A DNA stretch of 52,955 nucleotides from Candidatus Methylomirabilis sp. (lineage in GTDB: Bacteria > Methylomirabilota > Methylomirabilia > Methylomirabilales > Methylomirabilaceae): positions 1 to 52,955 of the forward strand of contig NSJM01000010.1 in assembly GCA_002634395.1 (NCBI GenBank), written 5' to 3'. The position numbers were made by a program, and so were the translations under genes. Of this stretch, positions 25,632 through 34,868 are shown in pieces. The first letter of the stretch is position 1. Each line of letters opens with the position of its first letter. The notes beneath the pieces were generated by a model that had not been told where the DNA came from, did not search any database, and worked only from the letters and a program-made list of their open reading frames with translations.

Positions 25632-26980
25632 ATCGCAATGAGGTGCGAAAGGTGAACAAGCTCTTCCGATACGACCTCTGGGCGGTCGAGCTGGACCGTC
25701 TGGCTCTGTGGGAGCGGCTGGGAGTTCGGCTCCTACGATTTGTGATCGTCGCCTGGTTGGAGTTCCAGGGGAATATCCTCAGCATCCGGGCTACCAACCT
25801 TGTCTACACCACCATCCTCTCCCTCGTCCCCTTTCTGGCTGTCATGTTTTCCGTGTTGAAGGCCTTCGGAGTACACCAGCAGATCGAGCCGTTTCTGGCC
25901 CAGGTTCTGGAGCCGTTGGGCGAACGAGGCCATGAGGTCACTATCCGGATCATCGGCTTTGTGAACAATCTCAAGGTCGGCGTACTTGGGACTGTCGGCG
26001 TGGTTACCCTGTTTTGGACGACCTTTTCGACGATCGATCAGATCGAAAACGCCTTCAACACGATCTGGCGCGTGCGCCGGTCTCGTTCCTTTGGCCGCAA
26101 ATTCACAGACTATCCCAGCGTCGTACTGGTGGGACCAGTGCTTGTCTTTGGCGCGTTCGCGCTGATCGCCTCAGTGCAGAACCTTTGGTTGGTTCAGCGC
26201 ATGCTGGAGATTCAGCCGTTCGGGTCCCTCATAGTGCTCGGCGCGGAAATCCTGCCTTTTATCATGCTCTGCGGCGCCTTCAGCTTTTTGTACGCGTTTA
26301 TCCCCAACACCCAGGTCCGCCTGAGCTCCGCGCTCGTCGGCGGGCTCACGGCAGGCCTGCTGTGGCAGCTTGCCGGGACGGCGTTTACCGCGTTCGTGGC
26401 CGAATCCGGGCGGTACAGCGCAATCTATTCCGGTTTCGCAATTCTGATCCTCTTCCTGCTCTGGCTCTACATCGCCTGGATCATCGTGCTGCTCGGCGCG
26501 CAGATATCGTACCTCTACCAGCACCCATCGGCCTACCTTAGCCGCGCCTCCTGGCACCGACGAACCCACGAGGTCTATGAACGAGCAGGCTTGATGGTGC
26601 TTACCGAGATCGCACGGCGCCATCTGGCCGGGCAGCCCCCCGTCAGGATCGCGGACTTGGCCCTGAGGCTGGATGTCCCACAGGGGGTAGCCGAAGAGCT
26701 TGTGGAGGAGTTCGTCCACCACAGCCTGCTCTATCGAACGGAGGACCAGCCGGGGTTCACATTGAGCCGACCGCCCGAGCACGTGCCCATCGCGGAAGTC
26801 CTGACTTTGATCCGAACTCGTCAGCAACATGCAGCGGCCGATACAGCCACGCCTGTCCCGATTACGGAATTGCTGCACCGGCGCGACGAGGCAGTGCGGA
26901 TGGCCTTGAAGGGAGTCACCTTACGTTCCCTGGTCGTTGATGGGGCGCCTGAAGGCTTTCCGGACCCTCCTACATGGTGA
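25628..26980 (+). CDS. YihY/BrkB-family inner membrane protein with C-terminal winged helix
   Basis: A 450-residue protein. Residues about 35-300 form the six-helix YihY/BrkB domain (NLVYTTILSLVPFLAVMFSV, FWTTFSTIDQIENAFNTIWR, YAFIPNTQVRLSSALVGGLT, SGFAILILFLLWLYIAWIIV). The tail from about 315 contains a winged-helix-like unit (LMVLTEIARRHLAGQPPVRI ... LRLDVPQGVAEELVEEFVHH), as in the longer members of the family. Once called ribonuclease BN, the family is now regarded as a membrane protein of uncertain transport role. The GTG start overlaps the preceding stop codon (GTGA). Confidence 0.92.
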   Translation: MNRNEVRKVNKLFRYDLWAVELDRLALWERLGVRLLRFVIVAWLEFQGNILSIRATNLVYTTILSLVPFLAVMFSVLKAFGVHQQIEPFLAQVLEPLGERGHEVTIRIIGFVNNLKVGVLGTVGVVTLFWTTFSTIDQIENAFNTIWRVRRSRSFGRKFTDYPSVVLVGPVLVFGAFALIASVQNLWLVQRMLEIQPFGSLIVLGAEILPFIMLCGAFSFLYAFIPNTQVRLSSALVGGLTAGLLWQLAGTAFTAFVAESGRYSAIYSGFAILILFLLWLYIAWIIVLLGAQISYLYQHPSAYLSRASWHRRTHEVYERAGLMVLTEIARRHLAGQPPVRIADLALRLDVPQGVAEELVEEFVHHSLLYRTEDQPGFTLSRPPEHVPIAEVLTLIRTRQQHAAADTATPVPITELLHRRDEAVRMALKGVTLRSLVVDGAPEGFPDPPTW

Positions 26981-27028
26981 GGACCTCCTAAAAAGATCTG
27001 CAGGCTTTCACGAAACCCTATCTAACCA

Positions 27029-27706
27029 TCATCTCCTGATCAGTTTGCCCATCTCGTGCCAAAGAAGGTCGACCCTATTGAGGGCGGCAGGGAGGTTGCT
27101 GTCCATTTCATCTCTCGCTTGCTTGATGGCGCCTTGAAGTTCTTCGATAGCCTTTTTCTGCTCATCTGTCGCAGTGGCCTTCGTCTTCTCAAATAGCTCG
27201 TAGATCAAATCGACCTCGCTCTTCGCTGTCCCAACGTTCTTGGATTTCAGTTCCACCTGGACTTTGATAAGATTGCCCCTCACGGTCGCCATTGCAACAT
27301 TAAAACCCACTCTCTGCAAACCGGACCGAATCTCCTTGGTTATCTTATCCAGGTTGTCGGAGTGCTTCCTTAAGGCCTCTTCAGTGCTGACTCGTTGTTG
27401 CTTAATGGTTTCCGCAACAGCAGAAAGCTCCTTTTTATGGGAATCTTGAAGGGCAGCCACTTCCGCCAACATCGTGTTCACTGTTTTAATGATCCTTTGA
27501 GGGTCAGCATCCTTAGGCAATCGGGCCGCTTCCTTGGCCTCTTGTTCTTTCTTAATATACTCCTCTATGGTGTCGAGCCTTTGCTTGATATCACTCAGAT
27601 CTGACTTCAGCCCTATAGTTTCTTTCTGAATGAGCATGGGGAGGCCCAAATAGCCCCCCACCGCGAAAACGACTAGCAGAATGATGACTACCACGGCTGT
27701 CTTCAT
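27029..27706 (-). CDS. Membrane-anchored coiled-coil protein, unknown function
   Basis: A 225-residue protein with one N-terminal helix (TAVVVIILLVVFAVGGYLGL) followed by a long, charged, mostly helical region (IKQRLDTIEEYIKKEQEAKE; LAEVAALQDSHKKELSAVAE) and a helical tail (IEELQGAIKQARDEMDSNLP). AAGGAGG lies seven bases before the ATG. It sits just downstream of the ABC ATPase on the same strand (11-base gap). No enzymatic motif is visible; a structural or envelope-tether role is possible but not shown. Confidence 0.75.
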   Translation of the reverse strand: MKTAVVVIILLVVFAVGGYLGLPMLIQKETIGLKSDLSDIKQRLDTIEEYIKKEQEAKEAARLPKDADPQRIIKTVNTMLAEVAALQDSHKKELSAVAETIKQQRVSTEEALRKHSDNLDKITKEIRSGLQRVGFNVAMATVRGNLIKVQVELKSKNVGTAKSEVDLIYELFEKTKATATDEQKKAIEELQGAIKQARDEMDSNLPAALNRVDLLWHEMGKLIRR

Positions 27707-27717
27707 ATATTCCTCCT

Positions 27718-28779
27718 TCAGGCACTATCCGGGCTTTCATTCGGAGTGCGGCGACGGTTATCACGAATTCTGAGCTCAGTCGCTCGATCGAAAAACCTCA
27801 TCGCTTTTTCCTCGATGGCGAATTCGTACCTTCGGCCTTGTAGGCAGGAAATCGTAATATCCGAGGGAAGCCTGGCCAGTACATGGGCATTTCCGAACTT
27901 CTCCTCTAAGCAGCCATAGATGATTCGATCCGCCCCCAGATACTCCACCCGCGTCACGTTGAGCTGAAAGGACACGAGCTTGCCCGCCCCTCTGTAGACC
28001 GCCTTCGGAATAAGGTGCTCGGGGCGAAGGCCGATGACAACATCCCCATGCGCAACCAGGTTCATGGGAGGTGATCCCAGGAAGCCGGCCACAAAGGCAT
28101 CGGCCGGCTCATCGTAGATCTGTTGAGGCGTACCAAGCTGCCTGACCCTCCCTGCATGCATCACGGCAATCCGGTCTGCAAGCCCCATGGCTTCCATCTG
28201 GTCATGGGTGACATAGAGGGTCGTGGTCCTGATCCGTCGCTGCAACAGCAAAAGCTCCTCTCGGGCTGCGGTTCGACGTTTTGCGTCAAGGTTGGAGAGG
28301 GGCTCATCGAGAAGGAACACCGCCGGCTCTCGAACTAACGCCCTGGCCAAGGCCACCCGTTGCCGCTCGCCCCCGGACAGTTCGCGGGGCTTCCGATCGA
28401 GCAGGTGCTCGATCCCGAACATCGCGGCCGCCTTCTTCACTTTCTGCCCGATAGCCTCCCGCCCCATTCCATGGACCTCGAGAGGAAAGGCGATGTTCTT
28501 GAAGACCGTCATATGGGGGTAAAGGGCATAGCTCTGGAAGACCATGGCCACCTGCCTTGCCTGCGGCGGAAAATCGTTCACCACCCGTCCTCCTATCCGC
28601 ACTTCTCCACACGTGGGTTGTTCTATGCCGGCGACGATCCGAAGAAGCGTGGACTTTCCGCACCCCGATGGCCCCAGGAGGACAAAGAATTCCCCGTCAT
28701 TGACGAGCAGGTCCACGCCATCCACGGCCCGAGTGGTTCCGAACTGTTTTGTGACCCCCTTGATTTCAACCGTTGCCAT
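27718..28779 (-). CDS. ABC transporter ATP-binding protein, MalK/UgpC-like
   Basis: A 353-residue ATPase of the sugar-importer class. Walker A GPSGCGKST, Q-loop MVFQSYALYPHM, signature LSGGERQRVALARAL, Walker B VFLLDEPLSNLD and the H-loop YVTHDQMEAM are all present, followed by a C-terminal TOBE/regulatory part (VVIGLRPEHLIPK). It should power the importer whose binding protein and permeases are at 31180-34176. The CPA2 antiporter gene lies between it and those genes on the same strand, an unusual interruption. No other ATPase is near, so assignment to this importer is likely. Confidence 0.93.
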   Translation of the reverse strand: MATVEIKGVTKQFGTTRAVDGVDLLVNDGEFFVLLGPSGCGKSTLLRIVAGIEQPTCGEVRIGGRVVNDFPPQARQVAMVFQSYALYPHMTVFKNIAFPLEVHGMGREAIGQKVKKAAAMFGIEHLLDRKPRELSGGERQRVALARALVREPAVFLLDEPLSNLDAKRRTAAREELLLLQRRIRTTTLYVTHDQMEAMGLADRIAVMHAGRVRQLGTPQQIYDEPADAFVAGFLGSPPMNLVAHGDVVIGLRPEHLIPKAVYRGAGKLVSFQLNVTRVEYLGADRIIYGCLEEKFGNAHVLARLPSDITISCLQGRRYEFAIEEKAMRFFDRATELRIRDNRRRTPNESPDSA

Positions 28780-29027
28780 ACCTTACTCACCCAATACTGT
28801 GAGCCTGTGTCTCAATTCGGCTCTTTCGGTTCTTACTCCGGTTTCCCCTCTCCGCTGCCTGCGCCTTGTGTATCCTCGGCGGCTGCCGGGGACGTCACGC
28901 CTCATGGTCCCAAGTTGGGAATGCGGCGAACACCCCAACTGCCAAGGATCTGGCTCCATCAGAGGAGACCAAGTGAAGAGAGAACAAAGATGCTGAGCCG
29001 TGACCAAGGCAGGTCGTGATCGCACAC

Positions 29028-31034
29028 TCACACGGCCCCATGGTCTATCAAAAGGGCCGACGCACGCTGGATCTGTTCCTGTGTCCCCAGCAGGACTACG
29101 ACATCTCCCGGTTCCAGGTGCATCTTCTCAGATGGGTGTGAGATGGTCCGTCCGCTCCGGAGGACAGCAATGATCGAAGCGCCGGTCCTCGCACGGGTGG
29201 ATACCTGTCCGATAGTCTTCCCGGCCGCAGGCGAGTCTTCTCCGATTGTGACGCTCTCCACCTGGACATCCGTCAGGGTCCCGCTACGCAGGTGGTGGGC
29301 CAACCTCGGAAGTTTTCCGCGCCGCAGCAACTCGTACCCCTCCCTGCGAATCTGCTCGGCTTTTTCTACGATCAGGTCCTGGGGCATCTTATAGGTTCGA
29401 AGGACGAGGGCGAAGATCTCGATCGAGGTCTCGAACTCCTCCGGTACTACCTCGTCGGCCCCAAGCTGAAGCAGTTCGTCGATGGCCTTCAGGTACCGTG
29501 TCCGCACGATAATATGGATACCGGAATTGATGCTTCTGGCGAGCCGTACCACCCGTCGCGCGGCAAACGGATCTGAGACCGCCACCACCAGGACCTTTGC
29601 CTGCCCGATACACACGTGGCGAAGAACAGCCGAATGGGTGGCATCTCCATAGATAATCGGGACCCCCTTTTTGGCCTCCCGCCGGACGATCTCCCCGTGT
29701 AACTCCACAACGACGTATGGGATCCCGGTATCTGCAAGAACACGGGAAAGATTGCGCCCGTTCACCCCATAGCCAACCACAATCACATGATCCTGGATCG
29801 TCAGGCGGTGGGCGCCGGCGGCGGCTATCTGTACCGTTGTCCGCCTTGGCAGCCAATGCCGGAGCCTCTGCAGGGCCTCTGCGCGTCTGGCTATCCTCGG
29901 CGCGCCCTCGATCAGAAATGGCGTGGCCGCCATCGTGAGCACCGAGACCGCAAGGAACACCTGGTACGACTCCTCCGCCAACAGACCGGCCGCCCATCCC
30001 TCCCCCGCCAGGATGAAGGCGAATTCTCCCACCTGGGCCAACGCAAACCCGCTGAGCAGCGCCGCCCGCGGTGGAAATCCGATAGCGAAGACCGAGGCCG
30101 AACCGGCGAGAAACTTGCCCGCCAGAATCGCCACGACCAGCCCGGGAATCAGAATGGGATGATTGAGCAGGATCCGTACGTCCATGAGCATCCCGACAGA
30201 GACAAAGAACAGGCTGGTGAAGCTGTCTCGGAACGGGATCACCTCGGCGATGGCTTGGTGGCCGTATCTGGACTCGGAGATAATCAGGCCTGCGAGAAAC
30301 GCTCCGAGGGCGAGCGAGAGGCCGACCAGCGAGGTGATCCAGGCGATACCGAGGCACAGGACGATGATCGTGAGCAGAAACAGTTCCCGGATCTGCGTTC
30401 GAACGATCTGCTCAAGCAGTCGAGGAACAAGCCACCGTGCCGTGACAAAGATCATCACGACGAGTATGGTCGAGACGATCAGTGTGATCAGCAGTCTCCC
30501 GAGACCCTGGTTGTTGGATTGGGCCAGCAGCGGGATGAACAGCATCATCGGAACGACGGCGAGGTCCTGAAAGATCAGGATGCCGATGGTGGCGCGTCCG
30601 TGCAGCGTATCGCTTTCGCCTCGCTCCCCCATGGCCTTCAGGACGATCGCCGTGCTGCTGAGCGACAGAAGGCAGCCCCAGAATATGGCCTGACGAAACG
30701 GGATATCCCATACCGTCGCGATGACCGCGACGAGCATCACCACGCTTATGACTTGCAGATGCCCGGCTACCAGCAGCAGTCCGCGGGATGCGATTAATTG
30801 CCCCAGCGAAAATTCCACCCCGATGGTGAACAGCAGCGCCACCACACCGATTTCGGCAACAACGCGCACCTGATCCAGATCCGAGATCAGGTTCAAGCCG
30901 TACGGACCTACCAGCGCCCCCACAACAAGGAACCCCGCAATCGAGGGCAGGCGGACCTTCTGAAAGAGAAAGACGACGGCGATCGAGATGGCAAATATTG
31001 CCAGCAGATCACTCACTACCTCATGACCAGGCAT
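29028..31034 (-). CDS. CPA2 family K+/H+ antiporter with TrkA-N and TrkA-C domains
   Basis: About 668 residues: a 12-13 helix exchanger domain (1-380; FLFQKVRLPSIAGFLVVGAL, LLFTIGVEFSL, GREFA-like ALAQVGEFAFILAG), a TrkA-N/RCK nucleotide-binding domain (DHVIVVGYGVNGRNLSRVLA, about 410) and a TrkA-C domain (about 570-665). This is the layout of KefB/KefC-like and YbaL-like proteins, which move K+ against protons under nucleotide control. I prefer the ATG at 31034 with GAGAGG upstream over a GTG five codons earlier. Its position inside the ABC importer gene set suggests it belongs to the same osmotic response. Confidence 0.92.
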   Translation of the reverse strand: MPGHEVVSDLLAIFAISIAVVFLFQKVRLPSIAGFLVVGALVGPYGLNLISDLDQVRVVAEIGVVALLFTIGVEFSLGQLIASRGLLLVAGHLQVISVVMLVAVIATVWDIPFRQAIFWGCLLSLSSTAIVLKAMGERGESDTLHGRATIGILIFQDLAVVPMMLFIPLLAQSNNQGLGRLLITLIVSTILVVMIFVTARWLVPRLLEQIVRTQIRELFLLTIIVLCLGIAWITSLVGLSLALGAFLAGLIISESRYGHQAIAEVIPFRDSFTSLFFVSVGMLMDVRILLNHPILIPGLVVAILAGKFLAGSASVFAIGFPPRAALLSGFALAQVGEFAFILAGEGWAAGLLAEESYQVFLAVSVLTMAATPFLIEGAPRIARRAEALQRLRHWLPRRTTVQIAAAGAHRLTIQDHVIVVGYGVNGRNLSRVLADTGIPYVVVELHGEIVRREAKKGVPIIYGDATHSAVLRHVCIGQAKVLVVAVSDPFAARRVVRLARSINSGIHIIVRTRYLKAIDELLQLGADEVVPEEFETSIEIFALVLRTYKMPQDLIVEKAEQIRREGYELLRRGKLPRLAHHLRSGTLTDVQVESVTIGEDSPAAGKTIGQVSTRARTGASIIAVLRSGRTISHPSEKMHLEPGDVVVLLGTQEQIQRASALLIDHGAV

Positions 31035-31179
31035 CGCCTCTCTCTGCACGGTTCAGCACTATGTGGCAATTCTTAGCCGGCTCTCATCATATCATCGGTT
31101 CTGGTAAGCATATACGTCATCATAAGACATCTTGATGACAGCGGTCTAACAAAGCAGGTTCCTCCGGAAATCCCCAACT

Positions 31180-32016
31180 CTACCCCTTCACTGAACCGGC
31201 CGTGAGACCGGAAACGATACGGCGTTGGAAGAAAAGGATGAGAAGGATCAATGGCGTGGTAACAACGATCGTGGCGGCCGCCATTTCTCCCCAGGGGACC
31301 TCGTGAAGACCTGGAAAGAGGGCGATGGACACAGGGATCGTCCGCATCGCCTCGCTTGAGGTGAAGGTCAGCGCATAGAGGAATTCATTCCAGGCAAAGA
31401 TAAAGACCAGTATGGCGGCTGTCCCGATCCCCGGCGCGGCGAGGGGGAGGAAGATCCGAACGAAGACCTGAAACGGTGTACAGCCGTCTACCAGAGCCGC
31501 CAGGTACAACTCGTCCGAGATGTCCCTGAAGACGCTCCATAGGATCCAGATGGCGAGGGGGAGGGCAAAGGTGGTATAGGGGACAACAAGCCCGGCGTAG
31601 GTATCCCGCCATCCCAGGATTCGAATGATCAGATAGAGCGGACTCACCGCGGCAATGGGAGGGAACATGGAGATTGAGAGGGCCAGGAAGAGCAGGAGGT
31701 TCCTGCCTCGGAACTGAAGCTTGGCAATGGCAAATGCTGCAAGGGAGCCGATGGAGAGGCAGGACACGGTAGTCAGGGAGGCGACAATTACGCTGTTCAG
31801 GATAAACCGTCCGAATGGGCGGTCTTGAAAGATGGCGAGGTAATGGTCGAGGACCGGCCTTGTCGGAAAGAGCGGCGGCAGCGTACTGATCTCGGAAGTG
31901 GGTGTGAGCGATGTGAGCAGTTGCCACAGGAAGGGCAGGAGACAGAAGGTGGCCAGACCTGCTAAGAGCGCCCAAAAGATCGACCGTCTTGCAAGCCGCC
32001 TTATCCGGCTACCCAT
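31180..32016 (-). CDS. ABC sugar transporter permease, MalG-like
   Basis: A 278-residue inner-membrane permease with six helices and the EAA loop (ALVDGCTPFQVFVRIFLPLA) that contacts the ATPase. The length, the LPFLWQLLTSLTP N-terminal region and the final IVVTTPLILLILFFQRRIV segment fit the MalG/UgpE group. It overlaps the upstream permease gene by eight bases, so the two are translationally coupled. Substrate is not evident from the sequence; gene context favours an alpha-linked disaccharide or glucosylglycerate. Confidence 0.92.
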   Translation of the reverse strand: MGSRIRRLARRSIFWALLAGLATFCLLPFLWQLLTSLTPTSEISTLPPLFPTRPVLDHYLAIFQDRPFGRFILNSVIVASLTTVSCLSIGSLAAFAIAKLQFRGRNLLLFLALSISMFPPIAAVSPLYLIIRILGWRDTYAGLVVPYTTFALPLAIWILWSVFRDISDELYLAALVDGCTPFQVFVRIFLPLAAPGIGTAAILVFIFAWNEFLYALTFTSSEAMRTIPVSIALFPGLHEVPWGEMAAATIVVTTPLILLILFFQRRIVSGLTAGSVKG

Positions 32017-32884
32017 GATGCTGCCTCTTAACGAGAAGGATACACACAGTGCTGATGAGCAGGACGGTGAGAAAGGTCGCCACGGCCACCGCAGAGCCGT
32101 AGCCGAACTGAAGGGTTTGGAAAAGGAGCTTGTAGGCGTAGAGGCTTAACGTCTCGGTGGTGTTGGCCGGTCCGCCTCCTGTCAGCACATAGACCAGATC
32201 GAAGATCCGGAAGGCATCGAGCGTTCTGAAGAGAAAAGCGATGAGGATAAAGGGCAATAGAAGAGGAAAGGTGATCCGCCGAAAGATCTGCCACCCGCCG
32301 GCTCCGTCTACCCTCGCTGCCTCATACAATTCCTCAGGGATCATCTGGAGGCCGGCCAACAGGATGAGGGCTACGAAGGGGCTGGTCTTCCAGACGTCGG
32401 CCAGGATGAGCGCATGCATGGCCAGGACGCGATCCCCAAGCCAATTGAGCGGGGAGGACAGCAGGCCTATCTGCTGCAGAAGGTAATTCAGCAGGCCGAA
32501 GTCGGGGTTCAAGATCCATTCCCACATCCTGGCCGAGACCACGGTGGGGATAGCCCATGGGATGAGCACGACAGCCCTAAAGAGGCCCCGTCCTCGAAAA
32601 GACCCGTGAAGGAGTATGGCCAGGAGAAGGCCGAGAGCCAGCTCCAGGGAGACGGAGAGCAGGGAGAAGTAGGCGGTATTCAGGAAGCTTTGCCAAAAGC
32701 GGGGGTCCTGGAGGAGGAAGCGGTAGTTGTCGAGACCCACGAAGTACGAGATGCCGAACACAGGCATCCTCCGATCGAGACTGATCCTGAAGGCGTTCAG
32801 GATCGGGAAGATGGCCACAACCCCGATGAACAGGCAGGCCGGCAGAATCATAAGCAAGGCGGGCCTGATCTCGTCCTTTCTCAT
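32009..32884 (-). CDS. ABC sugar transporter permease, MalF-like
   Basis: A 291-residue permease with six helices: LLMILPACLFIGVVAIFPIL opens the protein, and the EAA loop reads YEAARVDGAGGWQIFRRITF. This matches the MalF/UgpA partner of the downstream MalG-like gene. The start overlaps the stop of the binding-protein gene by four bases (ATGA) and its own end overlaps the next permease, so the binding protein and two permeases form one tight operon. Confidence 0.92.
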   Translation of the reverse strand: MRKDEIRPALLMILPACLFIGVVAIFPILNAFRISLDRRMPVFGISYFVGLDNYRFLLQDPRFWQSFLNTAYFSLLSVSLELALGLLLAILLHGSFRGRGLFRAVVLIPWAIPTVVSARMWEWILNPDFGLLNYLLQQIGLLSSPLNWLGDRVLAMHALILADVWKTSPFVALILLAGLQMIPEELYEAARVDGAGGWQIFRRITFPLLLPFILIAFLFRTLDAFRIFDLVYVLTGGGPANTTETLSLYAYKLLFQTLQFGYGSAVAVATFLTVLLISTVCILLVKRQHHG

Positions 32885-34176
32885 TCCCTCTCCAGCTTCA
32901 GGATGTGCTCGATGAGTCGGGAGGCGTCCTCCAGAGCCCGCTCAGGCGGTTTCACCCCCATGATTGCCGCGCTCAGCTCCGGTTGGAGGAGTTGGGAGAT
33001 CATGAGGTAGAAGGGAGTGACAGGCCTGGGACGGGCCCGGCGCATCGCCTCGTACAGGGGCGGGATGAAGGGGTTCGCCATTTTGAGCTCTGCATCGTGA
33101 TAGAGGGCATGGCGTGCCGGTGGAAATCCGAGCTTGATTGCCAGAACCTTCTGAACGGACTGACTGGTCAGAAACTCGACGAGTTTCCGGGCCAGATCCG
33201 AACGTGTTGAGAAACGGTTGACCCCGAGCAACCAGCCCCCCAGTGTCGGAGCGCTTTGATAACCCTCAAAGGAAGGGAGCGGGGCAATATCGACCCTCCC
33301 TCGTACCTTGGAATCTTCCTGCTCGTATAGCGCCAAGGCGTAGGGCCAGTTCCGCATGAAGATTGCCCGTCCGGCTCCGAAGAGGTGGCGGGTGGCCTCC
33401 TCATCCGCCGATGTCACAAGGTGAGGAGAGATCTTGTCGACAGCGATCAGGTCATGCATCAACTGTAGCGCCTCAACCGCCTGTTTATCCCGAAGGGCCG
33501 ACTGGCGCCCGTCGAGAACTGCACCCCCATTTCCGTGGATGAACTCCAGGGCGACACAGATCAACCCCTCATACTGCTTCCCCTGCCAGACGAACCCCTT
33601 CAGATTAGAATCCCGTTCCCCTTCCAGGATGACTCTCGCCTGGTGCGACAGCTCCGTGAAGGTCCGGGGAGGCGCGAATCCGTACTTCCAGAGCAGGTCT
33701 TTTCGGAAGTAAAGGATTCCCGCATTCGCGAACCAGGGGACCGCATAGATTCGATCTTTGTAGGTTGCGGCCTCAACGGGGCCGGGCAGAAACCCCGCTA
33801 ACCTATCGGCCCCTAATCTCGGGGTGAGATCCAGGAGCCACCCCGCCCTGGCGAACTCCTGAATCCAGATGACGTCCAGCGCAAACACGTCAAAGGCCGC
33901 GGACCGGCCCTCGAGAGCTGTCACGTAGAACTGATGCTGCTGGTCCGTAGATGTGGGAAGGATCTCCTCGATCACCTTGACTCCCGGGTTCTGCCGCTCA
34001 AACGCCTCGATCAGCCCGGAAAGAGTCTCGGGTGAGGGTACTTTGAAATGGGCGAACACGATCCTCGCTCCGCCTTCTATGTCCTTGATGCCCTCATCCC
34101 TGGTGCACCCGGTAAGGATGGAAAGGACAATGATGAAGAATGCCCCAAATCCCAGCCTAGAGATGCGAGATCTCAT
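32881..34176 (-). CDS. ABC sugar-type substrate-binding lipoprotein
   Basis: About 431 residues. The signal peptide FGAFFIIVLSILTGC ends in a lipobox, tethering the protein to a membrane in the periplasm. The mature part follows the extracellular solute-binding family 1 pattern: FAHFKVPSPETLSGLIEAFE, ALEGRSAAFDVFALDVIWIQ, LLDLTPRLG, GGWLLGVNRFSTRSDLARKL. Resemblance to trehalose/maltose-binding proteins is the nearest I see. GGAGGAGAAGG immediately precedes the ATG at 34176, so I reject the longer frame beginning at 34293. It overlaps the mechanosensitive-type gene by 20 bases. Confidence 0.9.
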   Translation of the reverse strand: MRSRISRLGFGAFFIIVLSILTGCTRDEGIKDIEGGARIVFAHFKVPSPETLSGLIEAFERQNPGVKVIEEILPTSTDQQHQFYVTALEGRSAAFDVFALDVIWIQEFARAGWLLDLTPRLGADRLAGFLPGPVEAATYKDRIYAVPWFANAGILYFRKDLLWKYGFAPPRTFTELSHQARVILEGERDSNLKGFVWQGKQYEGLICVALEFIHGNGGAVLDGRQSALRDKQAVEALQLMHDLIAVDKISPHLVTSADEEATRHLFGAGRAIFMRNWPYALALYEQEDSKVRGRVDIAPLPSFEGYQSAPTLGGWLLGVNRFSTRSDLARKLVEFLTSQSVQKVLAIKLGFPPARHALYHDAELKMANPFIPPLYEAMRRARPRPVTPFYLMISQLLQPELSAAIMGVKPPERALEDASRLIEHILKLERE

Positions 34177-34864
34177 CCTTCTCCTCCTGATCCTTCTCGT
34201 TGCGGAGGCGACGTTCGAGCAGCTCTCTGGCCAGGTCCCGACCGCCCAGGCCAAAGGCGAGCGCCAGGGCCAGTACGACGCCACCGAAGGCAATCGAGAA
34301 GGCCGCCACCACCATCTCTTTGGCGATCCCTAATTGGGTGAGGACCGTTGCCGCAGTGAAGATCAGGACGCCCCACCGAATCAGGGTGGCGATAAAGTGT
34401 GCTCCCCGCAACTGGGCATTGACGGCCGCAATCAGGGCCCCTTGGGCCAAAAAGATGGCGAGCAACCACCCGGCCCAGAGGAGGAGAAGGGCGGTCAGGA
34501 GTTGGGGTAAGAAGTCCAGGGCGCCCGCGGTAAGGCGAGTGGCCGCCGGCAGGTTCAAGGCGTCGATCCCCATGAAGGTAAACACAAGGAAGACGGCCCA
34601 GAAGCTCAGACGGCCAACGAGGGAGGAGCAGGGTCGCCTCACCCCTGCCTTGGTCAGGGACTGGCTCAACCCCCATCGCTCACAGAGCGGATCGAACTTC
34701 ACTGCCACCAGGATCCGGTGGAGAAGACTTTTCACGATCCACCCTGCCACGAGGCCAATGACGACGAGGGTCATCATGGCCAGGATGTTCGGCAGAAAGA
34801 GGGTCAGCCGTTTACCGGTGTTTTGTACGGCATCGAGTATCGCCTCTTGCCATAGCTCATTCAT
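34157..34864 (-). CDS. Conserved TM-helix (CmpX/MscS-associated) membrane protein
   Basis: A 235-residue protein with about five membrane helices and glycine/alanine-rich segments typical of the conserved TM-helix family associated with mechanosensitive channels (PNILAMMTLVVIGLVAGWIV; LPQLLTALLLLWAGWLLAIF; VVLALALAFGLGGRDLAREL). It lacks the MscS beta domain, so it is CmpX-like rather than a standard MscS. It lies between a glycosyltransferase for an osmolyte and an ABC importer, which supports a role in solute release or envelope tension sensing, though that is inference. Confidence 0.8.
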   Translation of the reverse strand: MNELWQEAILDAVQNTGKRLTLFLPNILAMMTLVVIGLVAGWIVKSLLHRILVAVKFDPLCERWGLSQSLTKAGVRRPCSSLVGRLSFWAVFLVFTFMGIDALNLPAATRLTAGALDFLPQLLTALLLLWAGWLLAIFLAQGALIAAVNAQLRGAHFIATLIRWGVLIFTAATVLTQLGIAKEMVVAAFSIAFGGVVLALALAFGLGGRDLARELLERRLRNEKDQEEKDEISHL

Positions 34865-34868
34865 CGTT

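Noticed and set aside
29787-30797. 336-codon plus-strand frame opposite the CPA2 antiporter
   Set aside because: Antisense shadow; no ribosome-binding site, strange R/D/Q-rich composition, and the minus-strand frame has full domain structure.
34176-34293. Longer N-terminus for the substrate-binding protein
   Set aside because: It lies inside the CmpX-like gene and lacks a ribosome-binding site; the ATG at 34176 has a strong site and begins a proper lipoprotein signal peptide.
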